Shown here: positions 17,759-24,880 of the stretch, one piece after another
Numbering within the stretch: the first letter of the stretch is position 1
Layout of the letters: every line of letters begins with the position of its first letter
Assembly (NCBI RefSeq): GCF_022179345.1
Contig: NZ_BPQR01000010.1
Coordinates: 62,001-126,000 of the forward strand
Origin: Methylobacterium jeotgali
Lineage (GTDB): Bacteria; Pseudomonadota; Alphaproteobacteria; Rhizobiales; Beijerinckiaceae
Reading direction: 5' to 3'
DNA: 64,000 nucleotides
Program-made: the position numbers and the translations under genes
The notes under the pieces: model-generated
What the model saw: only the letters and a program-made list of their open reading frames with translations
Told to the model about the DNA's origin: nothing
Database searches by the model: none

Positions 17759-18086
17759 AGGCAACCTTGATCTGCTCGGTGGCCTGTATCTTCGACCCGT
17801 CGTCATCGACCCATGTGAAGGTCAGCGTACCAGATTCCTCGGGCTTTAGCTTGAATTGGAAATACGGATTGGCTGAAACGGCACTTTCGAGTTCTGCGCT
17901 GAAGATCGTCTTGCCGTTCAGGTCGCAGGTGAACTTGTTCAGGATCTTGCGCGGGATTGTCTTGCCGTCCTTGTCCTTGCGCTGGCCGGATTCCATTGTG
18001 TGGGATACCAGGGTCTTAACCTCGATGACGCCACCCTTGGCGACTTCCTTCTTGTCCAGTTTGATCCGCGGTTTCACGTCGGCCAT
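17757..18086 (-). CDS. soxZ: SoxZ, partner of the sulfur carrier SoxY
   Basis: A 109-residue immunoglobulin-like protein that forms the SoxYZ carrier heterodimer. The start MADVKPRIKLDKKEVAKGGV and blocks VKTLVSHTMESGQRKDKDGK, IPRKILNKFTC and LTFTWVDDDGSKIQATEQIK match SoxZ throughout. It has no signal peptide. SoxZ is exported in complex with SoxY by the latter's Tat signal. Normal length. It follows soxY by 41 bases. Confidence 0.97.
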   Translation of the reverse strand: MADVKPRIKLDKKEVAKGGVIEVKTLVSHTMESGQRKDKDGKTIPRKILNKFTCDLNGKTIFSAELESAVSANPYFQFKLKPEESGTLTFTWVDDDGSKIQATEQIKVA

Positions 18087-18127
18087 GTCGTCCTCCGGGT
18101 CCTGTCCTGATGGGCTTCGTCCAGGCG

Positions 18128-18586
18128 CTAGCCGCCGCAGCCGCCGATGGTGACCTTCACCTGCCTCACGTCGCTGAAGACCGAGCCATCGTTCATGCGG
18201 GCGACGGCGATGACGTTTTGGGTCTCGGCCAGACGGATGCGCGTGTTGGCCTCGGGGACGCTCGACGGGGTGAAGTGGAAGCTGACGACGCCGGGGTTCG
18301 GGTTGCCCTCGGCGACGATCATCACCTCCTCGACGTAGCTGTCCGGCGTCATCGGCGCATCGACGCTGACCGTCATCGGGACGGTGTTGCCGTTCTCGGC
18401 GATCTCGGGAAGTTCGAGCTTCACCTTGCCTTTGGCCGGCTCCTTGCCGCGCGTGAATGCCTTGATCGCCTCGTCGGTGTTGTTCTTCGCCGCGCGCGCG
18501 GGGCCGGCGCGCAAGGAGAGCGTCGTCGCCACCACGGCGCCAGTGCCGAGCGTCAGGGCTTGGCGGCGGTTCAGGGAATGTCTCAT
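18128..18586 (-). CDS. soxY: SoxY, sulfur-carrier subunit
   Basis: A 152-residue protein with a Tat signal (MRHSLNRRQALTLGTGAVVA) and the C-terminal carrier arm QVKVTIGGCGG. The cysteine of the arm binds the sulfur substrate covalently while it is passed between SoxXA, SoxB and SoxCD. VPMTVSVDAPMTPDSYVEEV and GVVSFHFTPSS are the usual core. Length and ending are standard. It is flanked by soxX and soxZ, as in Paracoccus. Confidence 0.97.
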   Translation of the reverse strand: MRHSLNRRQALTLGTGAVVATTLSLRAGPARAAKNNTDEAIKAFTRGKEPAKGKVKLELPEIAENGNTVPMTVSVDAPMTPDSYVEEVMIVAEGNPNPGVVSFHFTPSSVPEANTRIRLAETQNVIAVARMNDGSVFSDVRQVKVTIGGCGG

Positions 18587-18615
18587 CGGAAGCGGCTCCT
18601 TCGCGGCTCGCTATG

Positions 18616-19092
18616 TCACTTCAGGGTGGCGAGGTAGGCGACCACGTCCTCGACCTGCTGGGCGGTCAGGATCGGCTTGCCTTGGAACTCCGGGCGGACG
18701 CGGCTGAGGCCGTCGACCCGGTAGAAGGCCGGCATCACCGTGGCGTCGGTGAAGACATGCTTCGGGTTGACCACGATCATGCGCAGATGCGCCGCATCCC
18801 ACCGGCCCGCGACGCCGTCGAGGGAGGGACCGACTTCACCGTGGAAGGATTCGGTCTTCAGCGACGAGATCTGGTGGCAGCCGAGGCAGTTGCCCTGACG
18901 GCGGTTCGCCACGACCTTGGCGCCGGCGGAGGCGTCGCCCGGCTTATCGGTCAACGGATCCGGGATGGCGTCCGTGCCATCGAGTGCCACGATCCGGAAG
19001 GTGGCGAGCCCACCCGGGGCGGTCTCGGCTCCGGCGGCGGTCGCGAGGACGCATAGCCCTGCGAGCGCATAGGCGGTGATCGGCCCACGCAT
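18616..19092 (-). CDS. soxX: SoxX, monohaem cytochrome subunit of SoxXA
   Basis: A 158-residue secreted cytochrome c. Signal peptide is ITAYALAGLCVLATAAGAET. The haem motif is CLGCH in RRQGNCLGCHQIS, followed by GEVGPSLDGVAGRWDAAHLR. The distal methionine lies in VMPAFYRVDGL. The start at 19092 is chosen over 19149 because of a strong GGAGGAAA site 6-13 bases upstream. Its partner SoxA is interrupted by a stop codon, so SoxX may be produced without a functional partner. Confidence 0.93.
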   Translation of the reverse strand: MRGPITAYALAGLCVLATAAGAETAPGGLATFRIVALDGTDAIPDPLTDKPGDASAGAKVVANRRQGNCLGCHQISSLKTESFHGEVGPSLDGVAGRWDAAHLRMIVVNPKHVFTDATVMPAFYRVDGLSRVRPEFQGKPILTAQQVEDVVAYLATLK

Positions 19093-19175
19093 CTGGCGTT
19101 TCCTCCGTGCGCCGTCTCTGCGGCTTTCGCGACCGTTTTCCGGCCGCACGCAACGCCTGTGGGTCGCAACCCATC

Positions 19176-19198
19176 GACATATGCGAATTATTGCAAGT
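19176..19198. promoter_or_regulatory. AT-rich patch in the soxW-soxX spacer, candidate SoxR site
   Basis: CATATGCGAATTATTGC stands out from the surrounding GC-rich DNA. Its CATATGCGA is one mismatch from CATATTCGA in the soxS-soxV spacer. In other sox loci SoxR binds both the soxS-soxV and soxW-soxX spacers, and the geometry here is the same. Confidence 0.5.
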
Positions 19199-19264
19199 TT
19201 GACCCGGATCGCGTTTGAGTCAAGTCGAAATCTTTCCTGAGGGGCGGCCGTCCGGCTTGCCTTG

Positions 19265-19840
19265 CTAGCCCTTCTGCCCCGGCCCCGGGGAGCGCAGGTA
19301 TTCGCGCAGGCTCATCCGCTCGTATCCGCGCTCGGACACGAAGGCGAAGGAACGGCGGAAATCCTCGGGTGCGACAAAGCCCTGGATGCGCAGGACCTCG
19401 CGCTCCCGGGGCCGCTTGCCCGCCAAGGCTGCTCCCTCGTCCGGGAAGAATTGGAGGGTCGGCGTGAAGCGGACGCCGTACTTCTCCGCGAAGCGCTTCT
19501 CGGACAGGCGCTCCCCGTCGAAGTCCGTCACCTCCCGCGCGCCGATGATGTTGAGTTGCAGGATCTCGAACCGGTCGCGGACGAAGGCACTCGTGCCCGG
19601 GTCGGCGAAGTTCACGAGGTGCATCTCCTTGCAGTAGGGGCACCCCTTGAGCTCCCAAAGCACGGCGAGGCGCTTGCCTCGCTCGTGCGTCGCCTTCAGA
19701 TCGTCGGGGAGATCGAGGAAGCTTTCGAGGAACCAAGGCTGCCGGTACAGGCCGTCGTCGCCCAGGACCGGCTCGGCCCCGGCACGCCGGGGCAAACCGA
19801 GCGTCAGGACGCCCGCGAGGAACCGGCGCCGGGTGGACAT
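19265..19840 (-). CDS. soxW: SoxW, periplasmic thioredoxin
   Basis: A 191-residue secreted thioredoxin-fold protein. Signal region is MSTRRRFLAGVLTLGLPRRA. The active site is CPYC in WELKGCPYCKEMHLVNFADP, and the cis-proline loop is VRFTPTLQFF. It takes reducing equivalents from SoxV and keeps Sox proteins such as SoxY reduced or reactivated. The ATG at 19840 has GGAGGAAA at about 19845-19852 on the coding strand. The frame extends to 19924 without family similarity. It starts the soxWXYZ... run on the minus strand. Confidence 0.9.
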   Translation of the reverse strand: MSTRRRFLAGVLTLGLPRRAGAEPVLGDDGLYRQPWFLESFLDLPDDLKATHERGKRLAVLWELKGCPYCKEMHLVNFADPGTSAFVRDRFEILQLNIIGAREVTDFDGERLSEKRFAEKYGVRFTPTLQFFPDEGAALAGKRPREREVLRIQGFVAPEDFRRSFAFVSERGYERMSLREYLRSPGPGQKG

Positions 19841-19852
19841 GGCGTTTCCTCC

Positions 19853-19880
19853 AAATATTCTGCTTCGTGCATGTGTAGGG
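19853..19880. promoter_or_regulatory. AT-richer patch before soxW, candidate promoter or SoxR site
   Basis: AATATTCTGCTTCGTGCATG in the 78-base divergent spacer between soxW and the gene at 19919. It contains the ATATTC shared with the soxB-soxC and soxS-soxV spacers. Confidence 0.3.
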
Positions 19881-19918
19881 CGCTTCGTCGGCGTCTGGCA
19901 ATCCAGGGAGCGCGGTCC

Positions 19919-20659
19919 GTGCACGAACGACGTCTACCAACCGCGCTTCGCCGAGCCTGCCTCTGCGCCCTTCTGGTCGCCGCGTTCGGTCCGGCGCCGC
20001 ACGCCGGAGAGACGCCTGGTTCAGACCTCGGGACGGTCCTGGACCGTCTGCAGGGTGAACGGCGTACGGTGTTGGCCTACCTCGCGCACGACAACGCAGA
20101 CCTTGCCCTGACCGCGCTCGACCGCTGGCGTTCGACGCTGCGGACGGAAGGCGCCAAGCTGGTCGCGCTCACGCGACGTCGCTCGGACCTGAACCCCGTC
20201 CTCGAAGCGCTCGACGCCTCCCTGGTCGAGGCGGCGAAGGCGGTCGAGCGGGAGGATGGCGCGCGGGCCCGCGAGATCGTCCTGGCGGCGACCGCGCCCT
20301 TGGAGGCATGGCGGCGCTCAGGCGGCTTGGCGTTGTTCTCCGACTGCATTGCGGACCTGTCCGGGCGCTACGACGCCCTGGACCGGTATCGTCTGGTCCG
20401 TCCGGAACTCGCGGAAGCCGCTGTCCGCGCCGGGATCGGGGTCGCCGCCACCGACGTGGCCGCGGCCGTGAGCCGTTGCGACGCGCAGGCCGGCGAGACT
20501 ATCCGGTCCGACCCGGAATTCCGGCGCATGGCAGACGGGATGTCAGCCAGCCTTGCGAAGGTTCCGGTCGCGCTCGACGCCCGCGACCCGGAGCTCCTGC
20601 ATCGCCTGTTGATCGAGTTGCGCGCCTTCGAGCGACTCCTCGCGTTCCGCTACGGGTGA
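19919..20659 (+). CDS. Secreted helical protein of unknown function inside the sox locus
   Basis: A 246-residue protein from GTG at 19919, with AGGGAG a few bases upstream. The signal peptide is RRACLCALLVAAFGPAPHAG. The remainder is strongly alpha-helical and charged (VLDRLQGERRTVLAYLAHDN; LEALDASLVEAAKAVEREDG; LIELRAFERLLAFRYG), with two cysteines. It has no haem, thioredoxin or carrier motif. It is the only plus-strand gene between soxW and soxV, which is unusual because soxV and soxW normally adjoin. Function unknown. A cytochrome-like four-helix bundle without haem motif is one guess. Confidence 0.65.
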   Translation: MHERRLPTALRRACLCALLVAAFGPAPHAGETPGSDLGTVLDRLQGERRTVLAYLAHDNADLALTALDRWRSTLRTEGAKLVALTRRRSDLNPVLEALDASLVEAAKAVEREDGARAREIVLAATAPLEAWRRSGGLALFSDCIADLSGRYDALDRYRLVRPELAEAAVRAGIGVAATDVAAAVSRCDAQAGETIRSDPEFRRMADGMSASLAKVPVALDARDPELLHRLLIELRAFERLLAFRYG

Positions 20660-20709
20660 AGTCCCGGGCCGGTCAGGTTGCCGGAGCCCCCCCCGAGCGC
20701 GGCGGACGC

Positions 20710-21444
20710 TCAGCCAACGCGCCCGAGGACGGGCACGGCGTCGGTCAGCCAGGCGCCTACGAGCGGCATCCAGCCGCCGAAGATGATGAGCCCCGTCACA
20801 ACGAGGGCGAGCCCCATCGTCGCCTCGACGGCACGCACGTGGCGCCGGAACCGACCGGCCAGCCTCAGGAACGGCCCGGTGAAGAAGGCGGCGGCGATGA
20901 ACGGCAGCCCGATCCCGGCTGCGTACGCGGCCAGCAGCCACGCGCCGCGCGCGACCTCGTCCTCGCCGCCGGCGAGCAGCAGGATCGAAGCCAGGACGGG
21001 CCCCACGCACGGCGTCCACCCGAACGCGAAGGCGAGCCCTACCAGGAAAGCTCCGATGATGCCTTCCGGACGGGCCTCGACTTGGAAGCGCACGTCGCGC
21101 AGGAGCGGCATCCAGCGGAAGACGCCGATCATGTGAAGTCCGAGCGCAACGATCACGATCCCGGCGACGCGGGACAGCACGCCGACATGGTCAGCCAGGA
21201 GCTGGCCCGCAGCGGACGCGCTCGCGCCAAGCATCACGAAGACCGCTGCGAAGCCGAGCACGAAGGCCAGGGCCCGCAACACGGCCCGACGCGCGAGCGT
21301 GCGGTTCGGCCGTTCAACCAATTCCTGCAACGAGGCGCCCGCCAGGAAACAGAGGTAAGGTGGCACCAGCGGCAGGATGCAGGGCGAGAGGAACGAGAGC
21401 AGCCCGGCGCCGAAGGCGGTAAGGATCCCGACGTCGGCAGTCAC
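20710..21444 (-). CDS. soxV: SoxV, CcdA-family membrane electron carrier
   Basis: A 244-residue inner-membrane protein of the CcdA/DsbD-beta family with about six membrane segments. Paired cysteine motifs are FLSPCILPLVPP near residue 22 and FGWTPCVGPVLA near 140. It passes electrons from cytoplasmic thioredoxin to periplasmic SoxW or SoxS. The GTG at 21444 is chosen because TADVGILTAFGAG begins the first segment. The frame runs on to 21534 across the divergent promoter. Divergent from soxS with a 67-base spacer. Confidence 0.92.
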   Translation of the reverse strand: MTADVGILTAFGAGLLSFLSPCILPLVPPYLCFLAGASLQELVERPNRTLARRAVLRALAFVLGFAAVFVMLGASASAAGQLLADHVGVLSRVAGIVIVALGLHMIGVFRWMPLLRDVRFQVEARPEGIIGAFLVGLAFAFGWTPCVGPVLASILLLAGGEDEVARGAWLLAAYAAGIGLPFIAAAFFTGPFLRLAGRFRRHVRAVEATMGLALVVTGLIIFGGWMPLVGAWLTDAVPVLGRVG

Positions 21445-21457
21445 GATGCCCCCTCGA

Positions 21458-21484
21458 ACATATTCGACTTTCCCTATATTATGC
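21458..21484. promoter_or_regulatory. Divergent soxS-soxV operator/promoter, candidate SoxR site
   Basis: ACATATTCGACTTTCCCTATATTATG is an AT-rich imperfect palindrome (ATAT...ATAT) in the only spacer separating the divergent soxRS and soxVW... transcripts. SoxR is known to bind this spacer in other bacteria. The left part resembles ACATATTGACTTTGG at 26550. Confidence 0.6.
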
Positions 21485-21511
21485 GCCTGGATGGGTCGCT
21501 TGGGAAGGCCG

Positions 21512-21928
21512 ATGCGCGCAACGAGGCGGTCCATGCTGGCGTGGGCGGGCGGGCTCTGCCTGCTGACCCCGACGGCGGAGGCCGCCGAACTGCTGATGTT
21601 CGAGCGGCGTGGTTGCCCCTGGTGCAGGGAATGGGAGAAGGTGATCGGCCCGATCTACCCGAGGTCGGAGGCAGGCCGCCGGGCACCCTTGCGCCGGGTC
21701 GACCTCGACGCAGGCGTGCCGCCGGGACTCACGCTCAAGCGCCCGATCCGCTACACACCCACGTTCGTCCTCGTCGAGGATGGGCGCGAGCTGGACCGGA
21801 TCGAGGGCTATCCGGGTGAGGATTTCTTCTGGGGGAGGGCCGAACGGCTGCTCGGTCGATTGCCTGCCTCGCCCCGAAGCGGTCCCGACGGCACGACACC
21901 TGCAGGCGAACGGCCAGGAGAGGAATGA
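21512..21928 (+). CDS. soxS: SoxS, periplasmic thioredoxin
   Basis: About 138 residues with a signal peptide (RRSMLAWAGGLCLLTPTAEA) and active site CPWC in FERRGCPWCREWEKVIGP. The TPTF cis-proline loop is in IRYTPTFVLVEDGRELDRIE. SoxS reductively reactivates SoxYZ in Paracoccus. The start is uncertain: ATGs at 21491, 21512 and 21536 are in frame. That at 21512 has GGGAAGG just upstream. It ends three bases before soxR, as in the classical soxRS pair. Confidence 0.88.
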   Translation: MRATRRSMLAWAGGLCLLTPTAEAAELLMFERRGCPWCREWEKVIGPIYPRSEAGRRAPLRRVDLDAGVPPGLTLKRPIRYTPTFVLVEDGRELDRIEGYPGEDFFWGRAERLLGRLPASPRSGPDGTTPAGERPGEE

Positions 21929-21931
21929 ACG

Positions 21932-22288
21932 ATGCCGCTGCAGCAGGCGGAGACGGCGACGAACGACACGGCCTCCGGATCCATCGACTTGGATCTGCTA
22001 CTGGCCAATGCCCGCGATGCGAGCGAATTGCTCAAAGCCCTCGCGCACGAGGCGAGGCTCGTCATCCTCTGCCTCCTGGTCGAGGGCGAGCGTTCCGTGT
22101 CGGAGCTTGAGCAATTGCTGAACCTGCGCCAGCCTGCCGTGTCGCAGCAACTCGCACGCCTGCGCGCCGACGACCTCGTGGAGGCGCGTCGGGATGGCAA
22201 AAACATCTATTATACGCTCGCGCGTCCCGAGGTCCGCGAGATCATCGCGGCCCTGCATCGCGCCTTCTGCGAAGGGCGAGCTGGCTGA
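21932..22288 (+). CDS. soxR: SoxR, ArsR-family repressor with persulfide-sensing cysteine pair
   Basis: A 118-residue winged-helix repressor (ALAHEARLVILCLLVEGERS; LRQPAVSQQLARLRADDLVE). Cys47 (VILCLL) and Cys113 (HRAFCEG) are 66 residues apart, the same separation as Cys41 and Cys107 of SqrR, where a persulfide links them and releases DNA. It is expected to repress soxS and soxVW... until thiosulfate or persulfide appears. It pairs with the similar BigR-type gene at 28209. Confidence 0.92.
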   Translation: MPLQQAETATNDTASGSIDLDLLLANARDASELLKALAHEARLVILCLLVEGERSVSELEQLLNLRQPAVSQQLARLRADDLVEARRDGKNIYYTLARPEVREIIAALHRAFCEGRAG

Positions 22289-22332
22289 CGGAAAACCGGG
22301 ACCGCGGTGCCTGTCCGTCGGCTTCCGGCACA

Positions 22333-22362
22333 GCCCGGGCCGGCAGGCGTCGGTGCCCGGGC
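22333..22362. terminator. Hairpin between convergent soxR and GlcG-like genes
   Basis: GCCCGGGC (22333-22340) and GCCCGGGC (22355-22362), extended by CG/CG, form a GC-rich stem in the 79-base convergent gap. It is a candidate bidirectional terminator. Confidence 0.5.
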
Positions 22363-22367
22363 GAGAC

Positions 22368-22868
22368 CTATAGTTCGAGCTTGTCGCGCACGGCCTGGAT
22401 GCCAGCCTTCGCGCAACCCTCGTCTTCCGGGCCCCCGGGTGCTCCTGACACGCCGACGGCCCCGACGGTGGTCCCGGCGCTCTCGATGAGCACGCCGCCG
22501 CCCAGCACCACGACGTTCGGCAAATGGCGGATCCCAGCTTGCGGCTGCCCCGGTTGACTTAAGGCGACGAGTTCCGAGGTGTTCGTGCGGAAGCTTGTCG
22601 CGGTCCAGGCCTTCGCGCTCGCCGTCGTCAGGGTGTGTGGTCCGGCAAAGCGGTCGCGCAGAATGACTTGCGGCGATCCGAACCGGTCCGTCACGGAAAC
22701 GGCAACCTGGTATCCCGCGGCCCGGCATGCCTCCAACGACGCACGGGCCAGATCCAGCGCCACGTCCGGGGACAGGCTACGGTAGCTGACGAGTCCGTCC
22801 TGAGCCGTGGCGGCACACGACGACATCATGGCCACCATCAGGCAACCGCGCCGCAATGTCATTCTCAT
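22368..22868 (-). CDS. Secreted GlcG/HbpS-family (DUF336) protein
   Basis: A 166-residue exported protein. After MRMTLRRGCLMVAMMSSCAA the domain shows LDLARASLEACRAAGYQVAV, VTDRFGSPQVILRDRFAGPH, TTASAKAWTATSFRTNTSEL and PNVVVLGGGVLIESAGTTVG, then GAVGVSGAPGGPEDEGCAKA, a full GlcG/HbpS fold. Members bind haem or small cofactors, and several accompany sox or alcohol-oxidation genes. The start at 22868 is supported by GGGAGCAG upstream. Exact ligand unknown. Confidence 0.85.
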   Translation of the reverse strand: MRMTLRRGCLMVAMMSSCAATAQDGLVSYRSLSPDVALDLARASLEACRAAGYQVAVSVTDRFGSPQVILRDRFAGPHTLTTASAKAWTATSFRTNTSELVALSQPGQPQAGIRHLPNVVVLGGGVLIESAGTTVGAVGVSGAPGGPEDEGCAKAGIQAVRDKLEL

Positions 22869-23025
22869 CGTCTGCTCCCGTCGAACGGGCGTCACGGGCG
22901 TCGAGGTCGGGGCGCCGCTTCAAGAAGCCGCTTACGAACGTTCCCGACGCCCCCGCACCGCCGTTATTCGCGATACGATTCAGGCCGTACCATAACACGC
23001 CGCGGCGGCCCCGACAGCGAAACGC

Positions 23026-24078
23026 TCAAGTGTGACGGTCCACGAGATAGTACAGACCGGCCCGTGCCCCGACGAGAATGGATGCCAGGGCGAGCATCGA
23101 GCCGGCCGAAAGTGTCGACAGTCCGCTGAGGCCCTGGCCGATGGTGCATCCCAGGGCCGTCACGCCTCCGGTGCCCATCAGGAAGGCCCCCAGGAGATGG
23201 CGCTTGACCTCCCGCGCGTCGTCGGGAGCCTCCCAATGGAATTCGCCTGTGCCGCGCGCGGCGAGGAACGCGCCGAGGAGCACGCCGAGGACGGAGCCCA
23301 CGCCGAAATCGACCTTCGTCCCGCTGGCGAGCATGGCGTACAGCAGCGTGTCGCCGACGGGTCGGGCGAAGCTGAAGGAGCCGACCGCACGGGTTTCGAA
23401 CTCATCGAAGCCGACGATCCCGTTCGTCCACCAGCCGGCGACTATGAGGCATCCGATCAGGATGGAGCCGAACAACAGCCGCCGGTTATTCCGGAACTCG
23501 CGTCCGGCGAGCGCCATGAAGCCCAAAGCCGCGGCGGCGGCGATGCCTAGCGTTTCGCTGCCCCCTCGACCGAGGCCGAGCAAGGTCCCCAAGCGTTGCG
23601 CTCCCGCCGCGCCGAGCTCCACACTCAACGGCTCGGCCAGCGCTACCCGTCCGAGCGCGGTCAATCCGCTGACGGCCATGTAGGCGGAGAGGCCCAGCAC
23701 CAGCAGGACGAGAAGCGCCCGCAGGTCGCCGCCGCCGAGGCGTAGGAGGGCCCCGAAGCCACAGGTCCCCACGAGCGCCATCCCGAACCCGAACATCGCG
23801 CCCCCGATGACCAAGGCTCCCCATTCAAGACGGGCGCCAGCATAGATCGACCGCGCGAGGTCGAGGCCCGCATAGGCCTCCAGCAGGTGGGTGCCGAGGA
23901 TCGCGATGCCGGCGGCGAGCATCCAGGCACGGGCGCGTCGCGTATCTCGCGCGTAGACCGCGTCCTCGACGGCACCCAGGGTGCAGAACCGGCCACGTCG
24001 GGCGACGAGGCCGAGCAGCACTCCGAGGACGAAGCCGAGCGCCGCCCGGAGCAGATGCGGGGGAAGGAGTTCCAACAT
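23026..24078 (-). CDS. soxT: SoxT-like YeeE/YedE-family sulfur transporter
   Basis: A 350-residue membrane protein of the YeeE/YedE (DUF395, TsuA) family with about nine to ten membrane segments. The conserved cysteines of this family are present: RRGRFCTLGAVEDAVY near residue 30, VGTCGFGALLRLGGGD near 105, and TALGCTIGQGLSGLS near 310. They form the pathway that handles thiosulfate or sulfur in TsuA. The name soxT is used for such genes next to soxRS. ATG at 24078 begins LELLPPHLLRAALGFVLG. The upstream open frame is not family sequence. Confidence 0.85.
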   Translation of the reverse strand: MLELLPPHLLRAALGFVLGVLLGLVARRGRFCTLGAVEDAVYARDTRRARAWMLAAGIAILGTHLLEAYAGLDLARSIYAGARLEWGALVIGGAMFGFGMALVGTCGFGALLRLGGGDLRALLVLLVLGLSAYMAVSGLTALGRVALAEPLSVELGAAGAQRLGTLLGLGRGGSETLGIAAAAALGFMALAGREFRNNRRLLFGSILIGCLIVAGWWTNGIVGFDEFETRAVGSFSFARPVGDTLLYAMLASGTKVDFGVGSVLGVLLGAFLAARGTGEFHWEAPDDAREVKRHLLGAFLMGTGGVTALGCTIGQGLSGLSTLSAGSMLALASILVGARAGLYYLVDRHT

Positions 24079-24202
24079 CAACCGAGACTCGGGGCCGAGG
24101 ATGCGACGGCATGGGTCGAGATGGCGACTGCCTCCGCAAGCACGGTCCGGTTTCCGGTCGGAGGATAGGTAATCCCGGGAGGCGCAAGAGACAGCCGAGT
24201 GG

Positions 24203-24880
24203 TCATGGCGGGGCGGTCGCGCCGGCGGGACGTCGCGAGAGCAGCCGCCGCAAGGTGCGCGTCTCGATGCCGAGGGCACGGGCGGTCGCGGGTACGTTGG
24301 CGTCCATGGCGCGTAGCACCGCCTCGGCATGGCGTCGGTCGACGTCCCGGATCGACGACGCGGGCGCACGCGCCAGCCTGCATGCGGCCGGGAGGTTTCG
24401 CAGGACGGCATCGATCTCGCCAGGCGCCGCCGGTCTCGCAAGGAATTCCTCCGCCCCCATCCTCAAGGCGGCAACCGCCCCGCGGAGGGATGCGTAGCGC
24501 GACAGGACCACGATGCGGGCGGTCGGTCGCGTGGCGACGAGAGGTGGGATGAGGGCGAGGCCGCTGCCGTCGGGCAAGCGATAGTCGATCACGGCGAAGC
24601 TCGGCTTCTCCGTCGTTATGACAAGCGTGGCTTCGGCCAGCGTGGAGGCGACCTGGACGCGGTATCCGCGCTCGGCCATCTCGACCGCCAGCCGCTCGCG
24701 CGCGACGGGATCCGCCTCTGCGAGCAGCAATGCGCCACATCCGAGGCCCAGTTCCGGCGCAGGATCTGCCGGCGCTTCGTTGTCCGGGGAGCGCATCCAA
24801 CGGACGGACCGGACCCCGAACCTCGTGTCGGCCACCTGGCGCTGCCCGCTCAAACCGCCAGCTTGGGCCTTGCCATCCAT
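24203..24880 (-). CDS. RegA/PrrA/ActR-type response regulator with altered receiver site
   Basis: A receiver domain followed by a Fis-type DNA-binding domain. It has AVIDYRLPDGSGLALIPPLV, ARIVVLSRYASLRGAVAALR, MGAEEFLARP, then VLRAMDANVPATARALGIET and RTLRRLLSRRP. The phospho-acceptor aspartate (VIDYRL) is kept. The acidic pair normally before it reads LLLAEAD, and the conserved lysine is arginine in LARP, so phosphorylation may be impaired or absent. The start at 24880 overlaps the end of the SQR gene by 31 bases and has AAGGGACG upstream. ATG 24796 is an alternative. It may set redox control of the neighbouring sulfur genes (inference). Confidence 0.7.
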   Translation of the reverse strand: MDGKAQAGGLSGQRQVADTRFGVRSVRWMRSPDNEAPADPAPELGLGCGALLLAEADPVARERLAVEMAERGYRVQVASTLAEATLVITTEKPSFAVIDYRLPDGSGLALIPPLVATRPTARIVVLSRYASLRGAVAALRMGAEEFLARPAAPGEIDAVLRNLPAACRLARAPASSIRDVDRRHAEAVLRAMDANVPATARALGIETRTLRRLLSRRPAGATAPP

